Source: Saprospiraceae bacterium (GTDB lineage Bacteria > Bacteroidota > Bacteroidia > Chitinophagales > Saprospiraceae). From it: 64,000 bases of DNA. Shown here in pieces: positions 51,251 to 58,856 of this stretch (positions are counted from its first letter, which is position 1; each line of letters opens with the position of its first letter). The notes under the pieces were generated by a model. That model was not told the origin of the DNA. It searched no databases and worked only from the letters and a program-made list of their open reading frames with translations. The position numbers were made by a program, and so were the translations under genes. The DNA lies in the NCBI GenBank assembly GCA_016717655.1, contig JADKFC010000002.1, forward strand, positions 434,001 through 498,000, in the 5' to 3' direction.

Positions 51251-52038
51251 GAACGAGAATTAATGTCGTTGACAATGATGTCCATAAGCCATTGTGGAAA
51301 ACGGGTGGTAGCTCTCAAAGGTATTGGTTCTCCTCTTCTCATTCTTGGCCAGTAGGTGCCTTTAAAATAATACATAATGCCCTGGGCTATTACCTCATCA
51401 TTGCCCCTCGAATCGCCGTGATAGGAAGCGAGGTAGGTTCTGAAATGATCACTGTGTTCTGACAGCAAGCTTTGAGATATGCCATACTCCCGATCAACAA
51501 AGTGTCCAATTTCATGCAAGATGGTAAGTATGGGATCCTCCGATCTAAGGGTAAATACTTCAGGGTGTAAGATGATATACTCGTATTCAATGTTTTTAAC
51601 AAAACATCTTCGCGAGCCACCTCCAACCGTACCTTCGGTAGTTACATTTTTATTGCCATTCCTCGGATTGCCAATCCTAAAATTTCCAGGTACTGCATCC
51701 AGATAGGCCGCGGGCAATACACTCAATATTTCTTCAATTTTCGTTACGATGGCCCCGTTGGCATTAAATATTTTAAAAGTCTTTCCACCCACTACTGTTG
51801 TCACCTGGGTGCCCCAACTCGTTTCCACCTCTTCCATTTCACTGTGGTCTGACTTACAAACCGTGCCTGACCGCCTGCTTAAAAAAATGCAGCAGGGACA
51901 ACCTCCGGCAACACATTCTTCACTAGTAACTATGGGTCTTGCTGCAGCAGATCTTCCTGATCGGCGGCGGGTAGAAGGGGTCTGCGAAAACAGATCACCC
52001 CAGGTAATAAACGCGATGATTATCAATAGCCATCTCAT
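51247..52038 (-). CDS. Secreted HEIGH-type zinc metallopeptidase-like protein
   Basis: This 263-residue protein has a signal peptide (MRWLLIIIAFITWGDLFSQ) and a short cysteine cluster (ECVAGGCPCC, plus Cys61) near the N-terminus. The zinc-peptidase motif HEIGH is at residues 175-179 (LTILHEIGHFVD), with Glu176 as the expected catalytic base, and Glu215 in NDEVIAQG is a plausible third zinc ligand. The spacing HExxH-x35-E is like gluzincins such as the anthrax-lethal-factor-like group. It sits between the collagen-like gene (5 bp upstream) and the barrel gene (ATGA overlap). A processing role for the giant or collagen-like protein is an inference from location only. Confidence 0.75.
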   Translation of the reverse strand: MRWLLIIIAFITWGDLFSQTPSTRRRSGRSAAARPIVTSEECVAGGCPCCIFLSRRSGTVCKSDHSEMEEVETSWGTQVTTVVGGKTFKIFNANGAIVTKIEEILSVLPAAYLDAVPGNFRIGNPRNGNKNVTTEGTVGGGSRRCFVKNIEYEYIILHPEVFTLRSEDPILTILHEIGHFVDREYGISQSLLSEHSDHFRTYLASYHGDSRGNDEVIAQGIMYYFKGTYWPRMRRGEPIPLRATTRFPQWLMDIIVNDINSRS

Positions 52039-52043
52039 TGAAC

Positions 52044-53867
52044 TTATTTATTTTGTTCCAGCACCTTGATTTTTTGTTCGAGGTCCCTGATTTGATTTTG
52101 CTGTTCCTGAATGGCCTTGACCAGTACTGGAATTATTTCACTGTAGTTTACTGCGTACATATCTTCTCCGCTAGGCGGTGTGCGGCCATCTGTATACGAT
52201 CTACTAGCTTCCGGCTTGCGCACAACCTCTGGCAATACCTGCTCCAGTTCCTGTGCTAAAAAGCCAAGATGGGTATTTCCATCGTCCTTAATCCAATGGT
52301 AAGACACAGGGTTCATCTGCATTACTTTGTTGAGGGCCAATGACAATGGCTGAATGTCTTTTTTGAGTCTTTTATCCGAAGATTGATTGAGACCGGTAGT
52401 ACACCAGATTTCGCTCCATCTAAAAGAGCTGGATCCAAGTTTGGTGACATTGTGATTCTGTGGACCAAATTCGGTGGTAGCATTGTAGTACCCTACATAA
52501 TTGGTGCCGTTTACACCCAGCATCAGACTGGTCGAGTTTCCTTCTACATTTCCTCCGGCAGCTCCAAAACGCACCTCGCTGGCAAGAACGCGTACACCGT
52601 TGTTTTCAATGCCTCCACTTACATTGACCCATGGATTGGAATCATTGTCGGGTGCAGCTTCCCACTGTTGGGTATTAAATGGAAACCACTTCAAAACAAA
52701 GCCCTGTGTTGGAGCCCCCGCAGAAACATTTCTACCCTGTAATTGATTGGCATTCCAGATGGCGGTAGTATTGGTTGCACTAATGGTGTTTGAGGCGATG
52801 GTAATTCCAGTTCCTGCCGTATATGTTCCCGCCGGTCCTGTTGCTCCCTGAGGTCCCTGGGCTCCGGTTGCACCTTGTGGACCTTGAGCCCCCGTTGCAC
52901 CCTGTGGGCCTTGTGGACCCGTAACACCCTGTGGGCCTTGCGGACCCGTAGCACCCTGGGGACCTGCCGGACCAACTGGGCCTGGATCACCTGTTATGCC
53001 TTGTGGACCCGTTGCACCTTGCGGGCCTGCAGGACCTACTGGGCCTGGATCGCCTGTTATGCCTTGGGGACCCGTTGCACCTTGGGGGCCTGCAGGACCA
53101 ACGGGCCCTGGATCGCCTTGTGGACCTTGATTGCCCATACTGCCCTGCGGACCAGCCGGGCCTGTTGCGCCTTGTGAGCCTTGCGGACCCATTGCACCTT
53201 GAGGACCTGCGGGGCCAACTGGGCCTGGATCGCCTGGAATGCCTTGCGGACCGGCAGGGCCTTGAATTTGACCAACAGCAACCCACATAGTTCCGTCCCA
53301 AACGTAACCTGTACCTGTATCTTCTGTGATGACCATGTCTCCCACATTGCCCGTATAATCAGGATCTAGTGCCGCCGCATTGGGAATAGAACCCACAATG
53401 GTAACACCTGTACCGTCTTTGCCTGCATCCCCTTTGGGTCCTGGAGGACCAGCCGGGCCTACTGGACCTGTTTCACCTTTTATGCCTTGCGGACCCGCAA
53501 AAGTACTGTTATTGATTTGCGAATTGCCAATTTCATTGTAAGGACCATTGGCTGAATCACCACACAAAACACTTAATATTTTAGCACCTCCCTGCCAATT
53601 GATGCCGGCAATGTTGCCTGTTTCGGCGGTGCCATTACCTACTGTAACAGACAAAAACCCATAGTCATCTGTTGTGGGGTTTTGTGTTTCTGCGTACAGC
53701 AAAGTGCCGCTGGTGGAACCTTCATATATTTCAAATCTAAGGTGTACTACTGCATTGGCCAGGGCATTGCCACTGGCATCTCTTACTATCGTTTGATAGT
53801 TGAACCCTTGGGCCTGTAATAACGACATTGTTATCACGCTCAATAGTATGGTGATCCATGCTTTCAT
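52044..53867 (-). CDS. Collagen-like fibre protein with C-terminal S74 intramolecular chaperone domain
   Basis: This 607-residue protein has a signal peptide (MKAWITILLSVITMSLLQAQ), an N-terminal domain of about 110 residues (FNYQTIVRDASGNALANAVV), a long Gly-X-Y tract (residues about 130-350, interrupted once around 160-200 by a beta domain with GYVWDGTMWVAVGQ), and a C-terminal peptidase S74 / endosialidase-chaperone domain containing the Ser-Asp cleavage dyad context SSDKRLKKDIQPL and GFLAQELEQVLPEVV. S74 domains trimerise and self-cleave in phage tailspikes and bacterial fibres. Here it would form a trimeric collagen-like surface stalk. It belongs to the giant-protein operon. Confidence 0.9.
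   Translation of the reverse strand: MKAWITILLSVITMSLLQAQGFNYQTIVRDASGNALANAVVHLRFEIYEGSTSGTLLYAETQNPTTDDYGFLSVTVGNGTAETGNIAGINWQGGAKILSVLCGDSANGPYNEIGNSQINNSTFAGPQGIKGETGPVGPAGPPGPKGDAGKDGTGVTIVGSIPNAAALDPDYTGNVGDMVITEDTGTGYVWDGTMWVAVGQIQGPAGPQGIPGDPGPVGPAGPQGAMGPQGSQGATGPAGPQGSMGNQGPQGDPGPVGPAGPQGATGPQGITGDPGPVGPAGPQGATGPQGITGDPGPVGPAGPQGATGPQGPQGVTGPQGPQGATGAQGPQGATGAQGPQGATGPAGTYTAGTGITIASNTISATNTTAIWNANQLQGRNVSAGAPTQGFVLKWFPFNTQQWEAAPDNDSNPWVNVSGGIENNGVRVLASEVRFGAAGGNVEGNSTSLMLGVNGTNYVGYYNATTEFGPQNHNVTKLGSSSFRWSEIWCTTGLNQSSDKRLKKDIQPLSLALNKVMQMNPVSYHWIKDDGNTHLGFLAQELEQVLPEVVRKPEASRSYTDGRTPPSGEDMYAVNYSEIIPVLVKAIQEQQNQIRDLEQKIKVLEQNK
52978..53103 (-). repeat. 63-bp tandem repeat encoding the collagen-like tract
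   Basis: Two 63-bp units (from 52978 and 53041) encode the same 21 residues, GDPGPVGPAGPQGATGPQGIT, with only a few silent differences; a third, diverged copy begins at 53104. Such repeats let the length of the Gly-X-Y stalk vary by slippage or recombination. Confidence 0.8.
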
Positions 53868-53870
53868 GTA

Positions 53871-54353
53871 TTATAGTTTTATGATTTTTTCAATGTGTAT
53901 AAGCTTGTTTCCGGCATCCCTTACTTCCAGAAAATAAAGTCCTGGCAAGAGGTAGGATAGGTCCAGATAGGAATCAACAGTGATTACCTCACAGGGTCTG
54001 CCAAGCATAGTTTTCAATTTTAACTTATAGCTGGTGATGCCGGTTATTTCGATGTTACACCCATAAATAGTGGGATTGGGATAAATGGCAAACTTTATAT
54101 CACTGGCTGTTTCTTCAACACCGGTAATGATGTCTCCACCCGTAAGAGGGGTTCCAAATTCATAGCCACCGCAGCTGCCAGAGATAGATAGAAGACTTCC
54201 TGTAATCGATTGAAAAGTTTTGCCACCACAAGTACCTACCTGATAAGAGGTAGAAGGTAAAGGGCTAAGTTTACATTGTGCCTGCAGGCAAGACAGAGGA
54301 ACTGTTACAAACAACAGCAAGCCCAAGGATAATAGTTGGATAGATTTCATCAT
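53871..54353 (-). CDS. Small secreted protein with T9SS type A sorting domain
   Basis: This protein of about 160 residues has a signal peptide (MKSIQLLSLGLLLFVTVPLS), a short cysteine-bearing middle (CKLSPLPSTSYQVGTCGGKT) and a C-terminal type A sorting domain (FAIYPNPTIYGCNIEI, LLPGLYFLEVRDAGNKLIHI, EKIIKL). It is exported through T9SS. Almost nothing remains besides the sorting domain, so it may be an adaptor or a fragment. The ATG at 54353 follows directly after the T-run of a terminator; the ATG at 54365 would lie inside the hairpin. It is the first gene of the giant-protein operon. Confidence 0.8.
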   Translation of the reverse strand: MMKSIQLLSLGLLLFVTVPLSCLQAQCKLSPLPSTSYQVGTCGGKTFQSITGSLLSISGSCGGYEFGTPLTGGDIITGVEETASDIKFAIYPNPTIYGCNIEITGITSYKLKLKTMLGRPCEVITVDSYLDLSYLLPGLYFLEVRDAGNKLIHIEKIIKL

Positions 54354-54389
54354 AAAAAACTCCATTTACTGTCTCAAAAGTAAATGGAG
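54354..54389 (-). terminator. Intrinsic terminator of the upstream gene, abutting the next start codon
   Basis: On the minus strand a perfect 10-bp stem, CTCCATTTAC and GTAAATGGAG with a 10-base loop, is followed at once by six T's. It lies 95 bp behind the phospholipase-C-like gene and directly before the ATG of the next gene at 54353. Confidence 0.75.
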
Positions 54390-54401
54390 CACCTCGCCCA
54401 A
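54375..54401 (-). promoter_or_regulatory. Putative promoter embedded in the terminator hairpin
   Basis: The minus strand reads TACTTTTG at 54382-54375, an exact -7 box, spanning the first stem arm and the loop. A TTG at 54401-54399 lies 16 bp upstream, shorter than the usual 19-21. Transcription would start near 54368, after the first arm, so messages from here could not form the hairpin. Confidence 0.45.
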
Positions 54402-54483
54402 CCTAAAATCGGGCATCCCATGATCGTGTGATTTTAATTTAGAGCATCTCCTGCATCTTCATCAATTATTGATTTTGTAAAAC

Positions 54484-56472
54484 TCATTCAGTTTTCCTAA
54501 ACCATACCCAAAAGTAATTTTTCTCAAAAATAGGGGCGTTGAACAAATCCACGGAGACTACCTCATCCACATATGTTTTGTTATCATTTTTGTAATAAGA
54601 AGTATTTTTGTACTTAAAGTTTTTAAAATTGGTACGAATACCATTGTAGTCGTCAATGGTATACCTGCTAAAATCCAGAGCACTGGTTCCGCCGGGATAG
54701 CCAAAAAACACATCATACGGTACATTTTCAATGTCAAAACTAGAAGTCAAGGTAATTTTATTGGATTCATTTTCATAAATTTCTTCTATATCTGTATGAA
54801 AAGATGTGATTTTTAAAAAATCACTGGAAAAAGTAAAGATAAACTGATGCGTTTTTTTGCGAGCTTCCCATTGGTCTGCAATGTCAGATGTCTTTTTTAC
54901 AGTCAATTGTTGGCCTGACAATTGATAGTCAATCTGATCCCAGTCCAAATCATTCCTGTCTGAAGAAACAATAGACAAGCCTTGGGTGGTGCCGCTGGCA
55001 AAAGTGACATTTGTGAGTGCAAGATTTAAATAAAAGTCATTGCTCTTCTTGATAAATTGTTCATACACAGAGCCTCCTGCCTTCACCTTTTCACTATACA
55101 CCTGAAAACCTCCCAGGGTAACATAAGCCTGGATCTCATCTCCTTCTGAAAAGGCCAACGCAGAGGTTTCAAATTGGCCGTTGGTCGCCTTTGTGGTTAC
55201 TGTTTTATTTTTGGTGTAATTCCAAATGGTGACATTGCTATTGTATGAAAAAATCCACGAATACTCAGGATTTCGGGTGATGCTGACATTACCGTAAACG
55301 TGATTATCAATAGTAGAAACGTCATCAATATTGACCTTCATTTCAGGCAAAAATCTTTTGACTACCTCTGGTCCAATACCTATCAGGTTGCTCAGCAAAA
55401 TAGTGGATTGTGATTTTGCAACATCAAGATCGACATAGGCCGTTGCAGTGCGGTAATTGGTTGTCAGCGTATTGGCGAAGTAATATCGGTCTTTACACAT
55501 TTTCACCCTGGTAGTTCCAAAATCTTTATAGTAAGTGTACTCGTCTTCAACGTATTCCCAGCCTCCACCTGTTTCTCTGGCATAAGGAAGAGGATATGGA
55601 TTCCCAGGTCTGATAACGGGTTTAATAGGGTCTACACCTGAGCCATAAATGGTTTGATTGGTGAAAAAGTTTTCATTTGTATAGAGAGCCATATCGTGAA
55701 AAATCTGTCGGATAGAATCCCTGCCCTTCATCTTATTAATCAGGGCCTGGTCCCACAAATTTTGCGGACTGGCGGGCAAATATCCAATACCCTGAATGGC
55801 ATTTTCAAAAGGATCTGCATCACCGGGAGGGTGACCATCATTGCGCACATGCACCGGACAGGCCATGTCGGCCAGGGCGTGAAGAGATTCGCCAAGAGAC
55901 CTCCAAGCATGGGCCATAAGTTTGTCTTGTTTTACAGGATCGGTTTCCTGCATGGCCTGGGCAAAACTCCTTTTTCCATCTTCCCATGAATTATATTGAA
56001 ACAGGTAGTGCAGGCCTTGGGTACCATTGACTACTTCCCCATTGTATTCCAGTGCCCAACTCAGGATATCAACTTCCGGGTTGGCCAATCCCAACAAGGG
56101 CGGAAAATCGGTAAGGTATCTTCGTCCTCCATCCAAGCCTTTAGGATCGTAAAAGTGCCGAATTGCCTGCAGTGCTTCAGGCTCATCAGCCGAATATCCA
56201 CCATGCCTAAGCCATTCTTTAAAGGTCTGGTTCATATCACCCTCAGTGATATAATACTGACCTGGTGCCGTAACCCCCGTTCCTTTCACTTTGACATTGG
56301 GCTGTAAAAAATAATTTTTCAAATCCGGATCCGAAGGCAGCTGTTTGATAAATGCATCGGTTATGGCATCATTGATGTAAGTGTGCATATCTTTGTTGCC
56401 ATAGGCAGACAAAATCAGCGCCAAACCTACATAAGCCAGAATGCCTGTTAAAAAAGCTATCTTGTTTTTCAT
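54484..56472 (-). CDS. Zinc-dependent phospholipase C / S1-P1 nuclease-like secreted protein
   Basis: The 662-residue protein starts with a hydrophobic signal/anchor (MKNKIAFLTGILAYVGLALIL). Around residues 200-235 the sequence LGESLHALADMACPVHVRN followed by HPPGDADPFE has the HxxxD and PxH histidine/aspartate pattern that binds the trinuclear zinc cluster in phospholipase C and P1 nuclease. The second half is beta-rich and unassigned (for example NPEYSWIFSYNSNVTIWNYT). The ATG at 56472 is preferred; the extension to 56538 is not a plausible signal and overlaps the next gene. It might degrade extracellular lipids or nucleic acid; substrate is unknown. It ends in the intrinsic terminator at 54354-54389. 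Confidence 0.75.
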   Translation of the reverse strand: MKNKIAFLTGILAYVGLALILSAYGNKDMHTYINDAITDAFIKQLPSDPDLKNYFLQPNVKVKGTGVTAPGQYYITEGDMNQTFKEWLRHGGYSADEPEALQAIRHFYDPKGLDGGRRYLTDFPPLLGLANPEVDILSWALEYNGEVVNGTQGLHYLFQYNSWEDGKRSFAQAMQETDPVKQDKLMAHAWRSLGESLHALADMACPVHVRNDGHPPGDADPFENAIQGIGYLPASPQNLWDQALINKMKGRDSIRQIFHDMALYTNENFFTNQTIYGSGVDPIKPVIRPGNPYPLPYARETGGGWEYVEDEYTYYKDFGTTRVKMCKDRYYFANTLTTNYRTATAYVDLDVAKSQSTILLSNLIGIGPEVVKRFLPEMKVNIDDVSTIDNHVYGNVSITRNPEYSWIFSYNSNVTIWNYTKNKTVTTKATNGQFETSALAFSEGDEIQAYVTLGGFQVYSEKVKAGGSVYEQFIKKSNDFYLNLALTNVTFASGTTQGLSIVSSDRNDLDWDQIDYQLSGQQLTVKKTSDIADQWEARKKTHQFIFTFSSDFLKITSFHTDIEEIYENESNKITLTSSFDIENVPYDVFFGYPGGTSALDFSRYTIDDYNGIRTNFKNFKYKNTSYYKNDNKTYVDEVVSVDLFNAPIFEKNYFWVWFRKTE

Positions 56473-56534
56473 TGTTTTCAATTTAAAAGTTACACCACGG
56501 TAATAAAGATCAACTGATTGACAATTTCCTCTCT

Positions 56535-56954
56535 TCACAACCTGATGATTTTGATAGAACCATCCTCCTGGATGGCAAAGTCTACCGTGTAAGGCAGCCC
56601 ATTCCAGTCAAACTGGTATTCAATAAATTCATCTCCATAACCCACCACCGATCTGTTGTTAAAATCTTTGGCAAATTGTTTTAACAACGCTGCATCCGCA
56701 GCCTCCAAATCCAATTGGGACCTCTCCAACGCCACCGGTGCCATAAACGGAAGAATTTTGGCTACCTCCCCGGAAGCAAATGCCTGTTCAGCATCCTCTG
56801 CAGCCTTATTGGCCTTGGTCAGATCCAGCGTGGAAGTAGGATCCTCCACAGGCGGCTCTTCATCTTTATTGCAACCCACCGGAATGGCGTGGATTAAAAA
56901 AGCAGTTATAAAGCCTAAAAAGGCCAATTTGATAAAATTAAATTGCCATCTCAT
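56535..56954 (-). CDS. Small lipoprotein of unknown function
   Basis: This 139-residue protein has a long hydrophobic signal ending in the lipobox IPVGC, then an acidic Pro-rich linker (NKDEEPPVEDPTS), a helical part (KANKAAEDAEQAFASGEVA) and a beta-rich end (FIEYQFDWNGLPYTVDFAIQ). It may bind or inhibit something in the periplasm or outside; no family recognised. It lies 62 bp upstream of the phospholipase-C-like gene on the same strand and is probably co-transcribed with it. Confidence 0.65.
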   Translation of the reverse strand: MRWQFNFIKLAFLGFITAFLIHAIPVGCNKDEEPPVEDPTSTLDLTKANKAAEDAEQAFASGEVAKILPFMAPVALERSQLDLEAADAALLKQFAKDFNNRSVVGYGDEFIEYQFDWNGLPYTVDFAIQEDGSIKIIRL

Positions 56955-57410
56955 GACTGTTTTGATTTTAAGATCATAAAGGCAGGATATCCACCTTCAC
57001 CTCTTAAATTTATCATCAATAAACACAAGTAAGCATTGCCCCATTTCAGGTATAATAATGAGGCAGGTCATTGACAAATGGAAGATTATCAGTGTAATTT
57101 TGCAGATTCATCTCTGTCATTTTATGGAAAAGTCTTGCTGAATTCAAGTTTACAGTTCCAAAGCCCCATTTTATTTAATAAAAAAATACACTCCACTATT
57201 TTGTTGGTATTAAAACTTGGATGGCTTGATTTTCATAAATAAAAAACAGCGCGATTTCTTATTGCCTCTTTTTTGTATCTTTATAACCCAAACACACAGC
57301 AAACATTTTATTTATTTCAACCTCCTTTCTTGATGATGCTATACCTTGTATCACATGATCGGCGGATTTTTCGAATTGTAAACGTTTGATAAGAAATCAT
57401 AAAGAATTTC
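56955..57410 (+). promoter_or_regulatory. Divergent spacer with a promoter and a long leader
   Basis: 456 bp between two divergent genes. On the plus strand TTG at 57071-57073 and TAATTTTG at 57095-57102 are 21 bp apart, a good sigma-A promoter. It would give a leader of about 300 bases before the hydrolase ATG at 57411, or a separate small RNA. I see no ORF or strong terminator in the leader. Confidence 0.4.
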
Positions 57411-58856
57411 ATGAGGGTACTGCTTTCCATATTTATATTTTTTGCTGTGCAACTTAGCCTTTCTGCCCAATGCACCTACCTTGCATACGATGGCTTCAAT
57501 TATGCTCCCAGTCAGGCACTACAAGGCCTTTCCGGTGGCACTGGGTGGCAGGCTCCCTGGACCGTTCAAAACAACAATGCATCAGTACCCGGTTACCAAA
57601 CCCAAGGGACTTCATCACTAACATATACAGGACTGACTACGCTTGGTATTTATGGCCAAGGTGGCAGTCAATACCTGACTTCCGGAAGAAGGTTCAATAC
57701 CTCACAACAGGGTCCTTTTGCCAACTACCTAGCTGAGAATTCAGATGCCATTGGATCGGAAACAGGAGATTCTTTGTGGCTCAGTGTTTTGTTTAATAAA
57801 ATTTCTCCAGACGACCAGCAAGTTTGGTTAGATCTTCACGACAACAACATAGCCTGGTGCTCGGGTTGTAGCGGACAGCACATCGGCCTGGGTTATTTTG
57901 GCAGCAATTCCAATGTCAATGGCCAACGCCGGTGGACGCTGAGGTTAGGCGATACCTATTATCCAACAGATAGTCTATTAACCCTCAATGAAACGACCTT
58001 GTTGGTGGTGCAAATTGTATTCAACCCGGGCAATACCCAAGTAGCCCTTTTTGTAAATCCTCCCCTGGGATACAACGGTCCCGGAGCTGCCAGTTTGGTA
58101 CAAAACACGGGGGCAGGCGCATCCATTCGAAGTGCCGCTGTTTATCTGGGAAACAATGCCAACAGTGCAGCCATCGATGAATTTAGGTTTGCGGCAAGCT
58201 ATCCTTGTGTGGCGCCAGATAACAACGTAGCCGTGAATCTGCCTCCTACTGCGGCAATAGCTGCCAACCCTGTCGTTGGGCAAAGGCCTTTAATGGTCAA
58301 TTTGAACGCCAATTCATCTACAGATCCCGAAGGTGGTATTTTATCTTATCTCTGGAATTTTGGGGATGGGTCCTCTAGTCAAACCGGAGCCGTTGTCAAT
58401 CACACATTTACCGCTTTGGGAGAATTGACCACCAGTCTGCTTGTTACGGATCCCTTAGGCTTGCAGCATACTGCCTACCAAACCATTACCGTTACAGACG
58501 AAAATGGTCGTTTTCCCTGTCAAACTTCTGTCACCAGTCTTCAAATGGCCGCATGCAATCAAAACAATGGACAAATCAGGATCAATACCCAAAACACCAA
58601 CTTTACCCTAAGAAATCAGGTAGGCAACATCTTACCTATCACCAATGGCGATGAATACCAACAACTGAGTCCGGGTCAATATACACTTATTGTAAATGGT
58701 ATTAGTAATTCTTGTTACGACTCCATGACAATCTACGTCATTACCGACAGTACCACTTGCCAGGGATGGCAGCCCTCTTCCTGTGCCATGCAAATTGGGA
58801 CCAACCTAGGTGGCTTTTCTGACTGGAGCGTTGAGCGACCATTAAAAATCTGTTGA
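57411..58856 (+). CDS. Secreted glycosidase-like protein, N-terminal part (jelly-roll and PKD domains)
   Basis: The N-terminal 481 residues have a signal peptide (MRVLLSIFIFFAVQLSLSAQ), a concanavalin/LamG-like jelly-roll (about 25-265, with GFNYAPSQALQGLSGGTGW and DSLWLSVLFNKIS) and a PKD domain (about 275-365, with PVVGQRPLMVNLNANSSTDP and YLWNFGDGSSS). As read, it stops at 58856. The following frame from about 58849 continues with SVETCRSEILTYEDNCFCWN and the catalytic part. One base less (or two more) in the A5 run at 58844-58848 joins both into about 1022 residues. The accessory domains probably bind polysaccharide. Confidence 0.8.
   Translation: MRVLLSIFIFFAVQLSLSAQCTYLAYDGFNYAPSQALQGLSGGTGWQAPWTVQNNNASVPGYQTQGTSSLTYTGLTTLGIYGQGGSQYLTSGRRFNTSQQGPFANYLAENSDAIGSETGDSLWLSVLFNKISPDDQQVWLDLHDNNIAWCSGCSGQHIGLGYFGSNSNVNGQRRWTLRLGDTYYPTDSLLTLNETTLLVVQIVFNPGNTQVALFVNPPLGYNGPGAASLVQNTGAGASIRSAAVYLGNNANSAAIDEFRFAASYPCVAPDNNVAVNLPPTAAIAANPVVGQRPLMVNLNANSSTDPEGGILSYLWNFGDGSSSQTGAVVNHTFTALGELTTSLLVTDPLGLQHTAYQTITVTDENGRFPCQTSVTSLQMAACNQNNGQIRINTQNTNFTLRNQVGNILPITNGDEYQQLSPGQYTLIVNGISNSCYDSMTIYVITDSTTCQGWQPSSCAMQIGTNLGGFSDWSVERPLKIC

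Noticed and set aside
52875..53301. Open frames on both strands across the collagen-like tract
   Set aside because: They arise from the strong three-base periodicity of Gly-X-Y codons; only the minus-strand frame has a signal peptide and an S74 domain.
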